A DNA stretch of 9,346 nucleotides from an uncultured Oscillospiraceae bacterium. GTDB taxonomy: Bacteria > Bacillota > Clostridia > Oscillospirales > Oscillospiraceae. The notes beneath the pieces are model-generated. The model did not search any database, was not told where the DNA came from, and saw only the letters and a list, made by a program, of their open reading frames with translations. The stretch lies in assembly GCA_934572355.1 (NCBI GenBank), contig CAKTKV010000055.1, positions 1 to 9,346 of the forward strand, in the 5' to 3' direction. Each line of letters begins with the position of its first letter. Within the stretch, counting starts at the first letter, position 1. The position numbers were made by a program, and so were the translations under genes. Of the stretch, positions 1 through 5,669 are shown in pieces.

Positions 1-221
1 AAGCCGTGTATCTTCATCTGATACGTGCCGCCGTTCACGGTATAGGTCTTGTCCTTGAGCCTTGCCACAAACGGGAAGAGCACAGGTGCGCGCCCCTTCC
101 AGTATCTTTCGTCGCCGTTCCAGAGATACTCCGTACCTTTATACGAGGTGATGCTCTGCATCTGCGCGCCGAGGGTGTCAGCCGCCAGCGTCAGATGGTC
201 GTTATGTATCGTAACTATCAT
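1..221 (-). CDS. Aldose 1-epimerase family protein (LacX/galactose mutarotase-like), 3' part cut off by the window
   Basis: Reading the minus strand from an ATG at 221 gives 73 residues open to the window edge, so the C-terminal three quarters are missing. The visible part begins MIVTIHNDHLTLAADTLG and contains LWNGDERYWKGRAPVLFPFV followed by a KDKTYTVNGGTY segment and KIHGF. Family knowledge: this is the N-terminal pattern of LacX-like aldose 1-epimerases (W-N-G-x-x-x-Y-W-x-R-x-P-x-L-F-P), cytoplasmic beta-sandwich enzymes that interconvert alpha and beta anomers of aldoses. The catalytic His and Glu expected further downstream are outside the window. It starts 3 nt after the stop of the lyxose isomerase, with a GGAGG at 233-237 inside that gene (11 nt spacer, longer than elsewhere in the window), so it is the second gene of a two-gene or longer operon. 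Substrate is unknown; linkage to the isomerase suggests the same sugar. Confidence 0.85.
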   Translation of the reverse strand, partial: MIVTIHNDHLTLAADTLGAQMQSITSYKGTEYLWNGDERYWKGRAPVLFPFVARLKDKTYTVNGGTYQMKIHG

Positions 222-224
222 GCT

Positions 225-911
225 TTACTCAGCCTCCGGGTATTCGTTGCACAGCAGTCTATACGGTGGCTCGTCCTCCTCGATCTCAGGGAAGCGGCCA
301 ACCGGCGGGTTGAAGCGGTTATCGGTATTATCGTCATTGCACTGGCTGACCTCGCCGAGGAGCACAGGGCCGGTGCCTGGTTCGACGGTAAAATCATGGT
401 ACAGATACTGCTGGATATGGATGCTCTCGCCCGGGGTGAGACGGATCTGCGTCCCGGCGGGGACGGTGTATGTCCTACCGTCGGTGTGCACAGTCACGTC
501 CGATTCATAGTCGATCTCCTCATTTGGCAGGGAGTTATACACGCGGATCAGCACGTTGCCGCCGCCGCGGTTTATTATATCCTCGGTCTTGTACCAGTGG
601 AAATGGTTAGGGGAATACTGGCTCTCTCTCAGATACAGCAGCTTCTCGGCGTACACCTTGGGGTACTTGTCCGCCATTTTGCGGTTGCCGTTCCTGATAG
701 TGATGAGTGAAAAGCCGACCTTATCAAAATCACCGAGGCCGTAATCGGTAATATCCCAGCCAAGCATGCAGTCGCGCACCTCGTCGTACTCATGGCCGAT
801 GTGCTTCCACTGCTCCGGTGTGAAGCCGCAGAACGGCGGCAGATAGCACTTGTACTCTGCGCACATTGCCTCCAGCTCTTTCAGCGCCTTGTTTATCTCA
901 CTGCGTTTCAT
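225..911 (-). CDS. D-lyxose ketol-isomerase (YdaE/z5688-type cupin isomerase)
   Basis: A full-length 228-residue protein, the normal length for this family. Family knowledge: D-lyxose isomerases (EC 5.3.1.15) interconvert D-lyxose and D-xylulose, and usually also D-mannose and D-fructose, using a divalent metal in a cupin barrel in the cytoplasm. Sequence evidence: the near-invariant stretch DITDYGLGDFDKVGFSLIT (residues 53-71), then Lys90, the metal-ligand pattern HFHWYKTED with His103, His105 and Glu110, a second half of the cupin with PAGTQIRLTPGE (151-162) and His172 as the fourth ligand, then GEVSQCNDDNTDNRF (186-200) and the C-terminal EEDEPPYRLLCNEYP. All ligands expected for the family are present. 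The start is supported by GGAGG at 919-923, 7 nt from ATG. It has its own near-consensus promoter and is followed after 3 nt by an aldose 1-epimerase-like gene, consistent with pentose or mannose-type sugar use. Physiological substrate cannot be read from the sequence. Confidence 0.93.
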   Translation of the reverse strand: MKRSEINKALKELEAMCAEYKCYLPPFCGFTPEQWKHIGHEYDEVRDCMLGWDITDYGLGDFDKVGFSLITIRNGNRKMADKYPKVYAEKLLYLRESQYSPNHFHWYKTEDIINRGGGNVLIRVYNSLPNEEIDYESDVTVHTDGRTYTVPAGTQIRLTPGESIHIQQYLYHDFTVEPGTGPVLLGEVSQCNDDNTDNRFNPPVGRFPEIEEDEPPYRLLCNEYPEAE

Positions 912-957
912 ATATGCACCTCCGAAATCGTTGTCGTGTTAATTATCGATGTGTATG

Positions 958-986
958 ATGATATCGCAATGTGCAGTAGATGTCAA
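958..986 (-). promoter_or_regulatory. Sigma-A type promoter of the lyxose isomerase operon
   Basis: On the minus strand the sequence is TTGACA (981-986), exactly 17 nt (964-980), then TATCAT (958-963). The -35 box is a perfect consensus match and the -10 box matches five of six. Transcription would start near 950, leaving a leader of about 40 nt with the GGAGG at 919-923. It lies between the asd terminator and the isomerase start, so it is the expected place. I see no convincing catabolite-repression (cre) site or clean operator palindrome around it. Confidence 0.85.
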
Positions 987-1033
987 GAAAACCCGCCTGA
1001 TATTTTGAGCAATCTGCATATAAAGCTTCCGTT

Positions 1034-1078
1034 AAAAGAGCACAGCACCCGAACGAAACAAATCGTCCGGGTGCTGTG
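1034..1078 (-). terminator. Intrinsic terminator of the hom-lysC-asd operon
   Basis: Positions 1041-1056 pair with 1063-1078 to form a 16-bp stem with a 6-nt loop. The stem is uninterrupted only in minus-strand RNA, where 1067/1052 make a G-U wobble; the plus-strand RNA would have an A/C mismatch there. In the minus direction it is followed by CTCTTTT (1034-1040). It lies 19 nt past the asd stop codon. Orientation and position fit termination of the aspartate-pathway operon and separation from the sugar operon downstream. Confidence 0.9.
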
Positions 1079-1097
1079 TTATGTCACTAAAATTATG

Positions 1098-2114
1098 TTA
1101 ACTCACTTTTTTGCCTTCGGCAAGCAGCTTGAGTATCTGCACAGCGTTTGCGGCAGCGCCCTTGCGTATCTGGTCACCGCAGCACCAGAGGGTTATCGCG
1201 TCCTCATCCACAAGGTCGCGGCGCACTCTGCCGACCCAGACGAGATCCTGATCGCTGGTGTCAAGCGGCGTCGGGTAATTGCGCTCCTGATAATCATCGA
1301 TAAGGCGCACGCCGGGGTATGCCGCGATGGCGGCTCTGGCCTCGTCCAGCTCAATGCGGCGCTCGGTCTTGACCGTGACGGATATCGAGTGCGAGCGCAT
1401 GACCGGCACACGCACACAGGTGCAGGTGACCTTGAGCTCCGGGCGGTGGAAGATCCTGCGCCCCTCGTTCTGCATCTTCATCTCCTCGTCGGTATAGCCG
1501 TTTTCAAGCTCGTCGCCGATGTGTGGGATAACGTTGAGGCATATCTGCGTCGGGAAGGTGGAGTGCTCGGTCGGCTTGCCGGCAACAATGGCTTCCATCT
1601 GTCCCTGAAGCTCGGAGAAGCCCGCCTGCCCCGCACCCGAGACGGCCTGATAGGTGCTTGCGACCATGGCCTTGATCGGCGAGAGCTTTGCAAGCCCCGC
1701 AACGGCCATAAGGGTGATGATGGTGGAGCAGTTCGGGTTTGCAATGATGCCCTTGTTCTCGAAAGCATCCGCGCCGTTTATCTCAGGGACGACCAGAGGC
1801 ACGTTTTCATCGAGTCTGAAAGCAGAGCTGTTATCGATATACACCGCGCCGCTCTTGACTATCGCCGGGGCGAAGCGCTTGGACATGCCGTTCTTCACAG
1901 CGCCGAGAACATAGTCCATGCCCGCGAAGCTTTCATCGGTCGCTTCTTCGATAAGAACGTCCTCACCGTGGAACTTCACATAGCCGCCCGCGCTGCGTGC
2001 GCTTGCAAGCGGAAGGAGCTTTGCGACCGGGATATCGTATTCCTCAAGAATTTTCAGCATCTCTCTGCCGACGGCGCCGCTTGCGCCGAGTATCGCTACA
2101 TTGATCTTTTCCAT
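1098..2114 (-). CDS. asd: Aspartate-semialdehyde dehydrogenase
   Basis: A full-length 338-residue enzyme that reduces L-aspartyl-4-phosphate to L-aspartate 4-semialdehyde with NADPH, the second step shared by lysine, threonine and methionine synthesis (EC 1.2.1.11), in the cytoplasm. Sequence evidence: N-terminal Rossmann loop GASGAVG (residues 10-16); IDNSSAFR (93-100), a phosphate/substrate-binding segment; the catalytic cysteine in NPNCST, Cys129; Gln156 in STYQAVSGAG; and the Arg/His pair in VRVPVMRSHS, Arg235 and His242, with the same 7-residue spacing as in the family. The protein ends with the usual GAAANAVQILKLL helix. It starts with GGAGG at 2122-2126, 7 nt before ATG, 12 nt after the lysC stop. 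It is the last gene of hom-lysC-asd and is followed by a strong terminator. Nothing is missing; identification is secure. Confidence 0.97.
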   Translation of the reverse strand: MEKINVAILGASGAVGREMLKILEEYDIPVAKLLPLASARSAGGYVKFHGEDVLIEEATDESFAGMDYVLGAVKNGMSKRFAPAIVKSGAVYIDNSSAFRLDENVPLVVPEINGADAFENKGIIANPNCSTIITLMAVAGLAKLSPIKAMVASTYQAVSGAGQAGFSELQGQMEAIVAGKPTEHSTFPTQICLNVIPHIGDELENGYTDEEMKMQNEGRRIFHRPELKVTCTCVRVPVMRSHSISVTVKTERRIELDEARAAIAAYPGVRLIDDYQERNYPTPLDTSDQDLVWVGRVRRDLVDEDAITLWCCGDQIRKGAAANAVQILKLLAEGKKVS

Positions 2115-2126
2115 TTCATTTCCTCC

Positions 2127-3437
2127 TTAACCGGCAAATCCGTCATACAGCACGCGGATGGCCGTCTCATAGTCCTTATTGTCTATACCAACGATTATTG
2201 AAAGCTCATCCGTTCCCTGGGCAATGGTGCGGATGTTGACGCCCGCATCGCCGAGTGCCTTGAACAGCTTGCCTGATGTGCCGGGTCTGAACGGCATCTT
2301 GCGTCCGACCGCCGCGACAAGCGCGATATCGTCCTGTTGGTTGATATCGTCCGGGTGGCAGGCCTTCTGCAAATCGCCCATGAGCTGATATATGCTCTCG
2401 CCAAGCCCGGCGCTCGAAGTCACGAGAGCGAAGGAATCGAGCCCCAGCGCTATGTGCTCTATCGGCGCATGGTAGCGCTCAAAGACCTCAAGCGCCTGAC
2501 GGAGCGTGTGGCTCGTATGCATGTCATGCTTCTGGAGCGTGATTATCGTGAAGTTCTTCCTGCCCGCGATACCGGTTATGAAACGGTCGTCGCTGTTCTC
2601 GCGGTCGATGTTCCCGACTATCATCGTTCCGGGGTCCTGCGGGCGGTTGGTGTTCCTGATGTTGAGGGGTATACCCTTCTCGCGCACCGGCTGTACAGAC
2701 TCTTCATGCAGCACTGTCGCGCCCATGAAGGCAAGCTCGCGAAGCTCGGCATAGGTTATCTTCTTGATAGGCTCGGGATTATCGACGATGCGCGGGTCTG
2801 CCATAAGTATACCAGAGACGTCCGTCCAGTTCTCGTACACATCGGCGTTGACGGCAACTGCCGCGAGGGAGCCGGTTATGTCGCTGCCTCCGCGGGTCAT
2901 GACCTTTATCTTGCCAGTGCTCACACGCCCATAAAAGCCGGGGATGACTATTCTGCCGTGCTTTTCCGCGGCTTCGGCAATAAGGGCATAGCTGCGTTCA
3001 TAGTCTATGCTGCCGTCAAAGGAAAAAATCACGCAGTCGGCCGCGTCGACAAAGGTGTAGCCCAGATATTCGGCCATGAGCTTCGAGGTGAAATACTCAC
3101 CGCGCGACACAAGCAGGTCAACGGGAGTGTCTTTGCTCAGCGTGCGCTCAAGCTCCTTAAGCTCGGACTCGATATCATAGCTCAATCCAAGCTCGTCGCG
3201 TATCTCGGTAAGGCGCTGCTCGATGGTATTGAAGATATCGCTGCATGATACGCCGTAATTGAGGTGCGCGTGGCACAGGTACAGCAGGTCGGTCAGCTTA
3301 TGGTCGTCGGCGTTCCTCTTGCCCGCCGCCGAGACGATGACCACACGGCGCTCCGGGTCGGCTTCGACTATCGCCTTGACCTTTTTGAACTGTTCGGCTC
3401 CCGCGACGGAGGAGCCGCCGAATTTTGCGACTTTCAT
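2127..3437 (-). CDS. lysC: Aspartate kinase, monofunctional, with two C-terminal ACT domains
   Basis: A full-length 436-residue kinase that phosphorylates the beta-carboxylate of L-aspartate, the committed step of the aspartate family pathway (EC 2.7.2.4). Sequence evidence: amino-acid kinase domain over residues 1 to about 275 with KFGGSSVA (5-12), SRGEYFTSKLMAEYL (111-125, aspartate-binding part), TRGGSDITGS (181-190, nucleotide-binding) and WTDVSGILMADPR (204-216). Two ACT domains follow at about 285-355 and 370-436, the second with VAAVGRKMPFRPGTSGKLF and NIRTIAQGTDELS, the typical effector-binding end. Feedback control by lysine and/or threonine is therefore likely (family knowledge), but which effector cannot be read here. 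It starts 2 nt after the hom stop; its GGAGG (3445-3449, 7 nt spacer) lies inside the last codons of hom, so translation of the two is probably coupled. Confidence 0.97.
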   Translation of the reverse strand: MKVAKFGGSSVAGAEQFKKVKAIVEADPERRVVIVSAAGKRNADDHKLTDLLYLCHAHLNYGVSCSDIFNTIEQRLTEIRDELGLSYDIESELKELERTLSKDTPVDLLVSRGEYFTSKLMAEYLGYTFVDAADCVIFSFDGSIDYERSYALIAEAAEKHGRIVIPGFYGRVSTGKIKVMTRGGSDITGSLAAVAVNADVYENWTDVSGILMADPRIVDNPEPIKKITYAELRELAFMGATVLHEESVQPVREKGIPLNIRNTNRPQDPGTMIVGNIDRENSDDRFITGIAGRKNFTIITLQKHDMHTSHTLRQALEVFERYHAPIEHIALGLDSFALVTSSAGLGESIYQLMGDLQKACHPDDINQQDDIALVAAVGRKMPFRPGTSGKLFKALGDAGVNIRTIAQGTDELSIIVGIDNKDYETAIRVLYDGFAG

Positions 3438-3439
3438 TC

Positions 3440-4585
3440 TTATTCCTCCACAGCAGCAAAGAATATCTCCGCGCCGTTCTCTCTCTGCTTTGCGGCGAAC
3501 GCATGCATGGATGCAACGCTGACAGGCTCCGTGATAACTCTCGCGACGCCGTTTTCATTCTTCGCCGACTTGACCGGAAGCTCTGAAACAAGCTTCTCGG
3601 GCAGGCGCACATAATACGAATGCACACAGCCCTCGTTGTCCGCCGCGCAGCGGACGCAGCCCGCGCCGAGCATTTCGCGCTCGCCGCGCAATACGCAGCT
3701 CAAATCGCGCAGCACAGCCGAGGCTGTAGGCCAGCGGCCTGCGCCCTGACCGATCATTACTATATCGCCGGAGTCCTCGCCGTGGTATCTTGCGAGGTTA
3801 AAGTTATCGAGCACGGAGCACTCTGGCGCCGCCGCGGTGAACAGCACGGGCTCGACATAGGCGTACACTCCGCCGTCCGTTCTGCCGCCGCGGGCAAGAA
3901 GACGACAGGTAAGACCGCGCTTTTTGATATCCGCGACATCCGCCGCGGTGATGCTCTCTATACCCTCGCGGTCAAGCCCCTCATCGGGGAGCGCATCAAA
4001 ACCGACCGCGCAGCCGAGCATGATCTTTCTCAGCGCGTCAAGCCCGGAAACGTCCGCCGTCGGGTCTGCCTCGGCATAGCCGAGCTTCTGCGCATCCGAG
4101 AGCGCAGCGCCGTAATCAAGGCTGCGGCGCTGCATGGCGTCGAGCATATAGTTCGTCGTGCCGTTGAGTATGCCGCCGAGGCTCTCTATTCTGTCACTGA
4201 GCACTGCGAGCGAGAGGTTATGCAGGAAAGGCACACCGCCGCCGCAGGCTGCACTGAACAAAAATGCCGCGCCGTGCTCCCTCGCGATCTCTGCTAGCTC
4301 TATGCCCCTGGCCGCGACGAGCGCCTTGTTCGAGGTAACGACATGCTTGCCGGCCTTGAGTGCCATAGCGCAATAGCTGAACGCGGGCTCTACCCCGCCC
4401 ATGACCTCCGCGACCGCACCGACGGATGCGTCGGACACTATTGCGTTCATATCCGCGACCTTCCAAGACTCATTATCCTTACCGGGTCTGACAAGCACAG
4501 GCCCCGGCTCAAGTCCCTTGCTGTGGGCGAGCATACCATAAACGCCCTGACCGACAGTACCGAATCCTAAAACTGCAACTTTCAT
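3440..4585 (-). CDS. hom: Homoserine dehydrogenase with a short, atypical C-terminal tail
   Basis: The enzyme reduces aspartate 4-semialdehyde to homoserine with NAD(P)H, the branch leading to threonine and methionine (EC 1.1.1.3). I start it at 4585, giving 381 residues (MKVAVLGFGTVGQG), because GGAGG at 4594-4598 is 8 nt before that ATG; the in-frame ATG at 4600 is itself part of that GGAGG and has no ribosome-binding site. Sequence evidence: Rossmann loop GFGTVGQG (7-14), EVMGG (60-64), SNKALVA (85-91) with Lys87, GGGVPF (115-120), NGTTNYML (141-148), and the signature GYAEADPTADVSGLDALRK (169-187), where Glu172, Asp183 and Lys187 keep the catalytic spacing of the family. Enzymes of this class usually run to about 430 residues with a C-terminal ACT domain; here only about 60 residues follow the catalytic part (from about 322), without a recognisable complete ACT fold. 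First gene of hom-lysC-asd. Confidence 0.95.
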   Translation of the reverse strand: MKVAVLGFGTVGQGVYGMLAHSKGLEPGPVLVRPGKDNESWKVADMNAIVSDASVGAVAEVMGGVEPAFSYCAMALKAGKHVVTSNKALVAARGIELAEIAREHGAAFLFSAACGGGVPFLHNLSLAVLSDRIESLGGILNGTTNYMLDAMQRRSLDYGAALSDAQKLGYAEADPTADVSGLDALRKIMLGCAVGFDALPDEGLDREGIESITAADVADIKKRGLTCRLLARGGRTDGGVYAYVEPVLFTAAAPECSVLDNFNLARYHGEDSGDIVMIGQGAGRWPTASAVLRDLSCVLRGEREMLGAGCVRCAADNEGCVHSYYVRLPEKLVSELPVKSAKNENGVARVITEPVSVASMHAFAAKQRENGAEIFFAAVEE

Positions 4586-4593
4586 TTCTTTAT

Positions 4594-4598
4594 CCTCC
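4594..4598 (-). promoter_or_regulatory. Ribosome-binding site that decides the hom start
   Basis: The minus strand reads ATGGAGGATAAAGAAATG. The first ATG (4598-4600) shares its G with the GGAGG box and has no purine-rich box of its own upstream, so it is unlikely to be used; the second ATG (4583-4585) is 8 nt from GGAGG, the same geometry as for the other genes here. The second start also places the protein directly at MKVAVLGFGTVG, the normal N-terminus of this family. Confidence 0.8.
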
Positions 4599-4600
4599 AT

Positions 4601-4780
4601 GTCCGTTTTTCACAGACACATGTTTTTCTATCAGCGACAGTGTAGCACAAGTCGACAGGAAATACAAGACCCGGCGGCCTATGCCAATTACATAAACTTT
4701 TTTACCCACAGCGGCAAAAATCTATGCTCTTTTACCACGCCGTGGCTTCTTATAATCATTTGTTAATTATGTAAATTATA
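4601..4780. other. Intergenic region between the radical SAM gene and hom
   Basis: About 180 nt, much richer in AT than the genes. It holds the hom promoter and leader. An 11-bp direct repeat (ATTATGTAAAT on the plus strand, at 4766-4776 and 4780-4790) runs across the radical SAM stop codon with a 14-nt period. A small palindrome, CCACGCCGTGG (4735-4745 region), has too short a loop and no following T run to be a good terminator, so how radical SAM transcription ends is unclear. A 23-codon minus-strand reading frame (4759-4688) has no ribosome-binding site and is not called a gene. Confidence 0.6.
4639..4667 (-). promoter_or_regulatory. Probable promoter of the hom-lysC-asd operon
   Basis: On the minus strand: TTGTAT (4662-4667), 17 nt, then TACACT (4639-4644) preceded by TG one base upstream, an extended -10 element. 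The -35 box matches consensus at only three of six positions, which the extended -10 can compensate. Transcription would start near 4632, giving a leader of roughly 45 nt. The leader holds no visible T-box, lysine riboswitch or leader-peptide attenuator; it is too short for any of these. Confidence 0.65.
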
Positions 4781-5611
4781 TTATGTAAATCTCATTGAAT
4801 ATCCGCAGCGTCGACAAAGCTCTTCTGCCGCCTGCCTTTGCGAGAATCCGTCGTATATCCTGCGCGCTCTTTCGGTTGACATAATACCAGGAAGCTCATC
4901 CTCAAACAGATTACCCAGCGCTATGTCGCCCTCATGGTCAAGGCAGCACGGCACAACAGTTCCGTCGCACAGCACACCTATCTGATCCCGCAGGCCGCGG
5001 CAGAAGCGCTGCGCGCCTGTGTCCTCCGCACTCATGTCCGGCCAGTCGAAGCGCTCGCCCGGCTGGAGCAGTACACGTTCTGCGATGTACCGGCTGCCGC
5101 GGCTGTCCCTCCACGGCTTCGGGAAGCGCGCTTCAAGCACTGCTTCTATCTGCGGGTTCAGGCTGTCAAGCCCGTTTTTGTTCCAAAGGCGCAGCACGCA
5201 CTGCTTCCCCGCCGCGGACATTCTCGCCGCAAAGTCCGCGCACAGTCCGACATAGCCGTCCGGTTCCTCGGCGCCGTTACCCTCAAACGACTGGAGCGAA
5301 ACATTCACCTTGTACACTGCCGGTGAGGAAGCGAGCAGTTCGCCGCGCCTATCGAGCAGCGTTCCGTTCGTCGTGATTATGACGCGGAAGCCCTGCCGCG
5401 CGGCTATACCGAGTATTTCCTCAAGCTGCGGGTGCAGCAGCGGCTCACCCATAAGGTGCAGATAGAGGTACTCCACATGTCCGCGCAGCTTCCGCGAGAG
5501 CGTTTCAAACTCCTCAGGCGTCATAAAGCGCTTTTCGCGGCGCGTGCCTGGGCAGAAGCTGCACGAGAGATTGCAGACATTTGTAATTTCAAGATAGGCT
5601 TTTTTCAGCAT
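4781..5611 (-). CDS. Small radical SAM protein with SPASM-like C-terminal cysteines, function unknown
   Basis: A complete 276-residue protein of the radical SAM superfamily; these use a [4Fe-4S] cluster and S-adenosylmethionine to make a 5'-deoxyadenosyl radical. Sequence evidence: ITNVCNLSCSFCPG with the CxxxCxxC cluster motif at Cys13, Cys17 and Cys20; LMGEPLLHP (53-61), the MGEP variant of the GGEP SAM-binding motif; IITTNGTLL (78-86); and KVNVSLQSF (101-109), barrel strands of the fold. The C-terminal part has Cys204, Cys215, Cys222, Cys223, Cys266 and Cys269, arranged as in a short SPASM or twitch auxiliary-cluster domain (VLCDGTVVPCCLDHEGDIALGN, then LCRRCG). Start: AGGTG at 5617-5621, 5 nt from ATG. 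SPASM proteins often modify peptides or activate sulfatases, but no precursor peptide, transporter or sulfatase is nearby, and I do not assign a substrate. It follows the GH2 hydrolase across a strong terminator; no clear promoter of its own is visible. Confidence 0.88.
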   Translation of the reverse strand: MLKKAYLEITNVCNLSCSFCPGTRREKRFMTPEEFETLSRKLRGHVEYLYLHLMGEPLLHPQLEEILGIAARQGFRVIITTNGTLLDRRGELLASSPAVYKVNVSLQSFEGNGAEEPDGYVGLCADFAARMSAAGKQCVLRLWNKNGLDSLNPQIEAVLEARFPKPWRDSRGSRYIAERVLLQPGERFDWPDMSAEDTGAQRFCRGLRDQIGVLCDGTVVPCCLDHEGDIALGNLFEDELPGIMSTERARRIYDGFSQRQAAEELCRRCGYSMRFT

Positions 5612-5621
5612 ACACTCACCT

Positions 5622-5665
5622 AAAAACTCACGCGTCCGTATCCGGCATAGCCGAACACGGACGCG
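5622..5665 (-). terminator. Intrinsic terminator after the GH2 gene, directly abutting the radical SAM ribosome-binding site
   Basis: Positions 5631-5646 pair with 5650-5665 to form a 16-bp stem with a 3-nt loop. Two positions (5656/5640 and 5654/5642) are G-U wobbles in minus-strand RNA but A/C mismatches in plus-strand RNA, so the structure belongs to the minus strand. It is followed by TGAG and five T (5622-5626), and the very next base begins the AGGTGAG ribosome-binding site of the radical SAM gene. It begins 4 nt past the stop codon of the hydrolase. Confidence 0.85.
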
Positions 5666-5669
5666 GTGA

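Noticed and set aside
920..960. ATCG...CGAT inverted ends around 928-951 as an operator for the lyxose isomerase promoter
   Set aside because: Only the outer four bases match; the interior is not symmetric, and no cre-like consensus is present.
1109..1126. Small hairpin TTGCC-TTC-GGCAA next to a run of six T, in the 3' end of asd
   Set aside because: The T run precedes rather than follows the hairpin on the plus strand, and on the minus strand the hairpin is followed by A; it is simply coding sequence.
792..2201. A 469-codon plus-strand open frame opposite asd, with further long plus-strand frames at 2337-3248, 3620-4297 and 5910-7193
   Set aside because: They lie wholly or largely opposite well-identified minus-strand genes, have no recognisable motifs or ribosome-binding sites, and are expected by chance in GC-rich coding DNA whose complement is poor in stop codons.
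4733..4750. Palindrome CCACGCCGTGG as a terminator for the radical SAM gene
   Set aside because: The stem is only 4-5 bp with a very small loop and is not followed by a T run on the minus strand.
4688..4759. A 23-codon minus-strand frame (basic, ending VKKFM) just downstream of the radical SAM gene, as a possible modified-peptide precursor
   Set aside because: No ribosome-binding site precedes its ATG, it has no cysteine or repeated core residues, and it lies in an AT-rich spacer where short frames are frequent.
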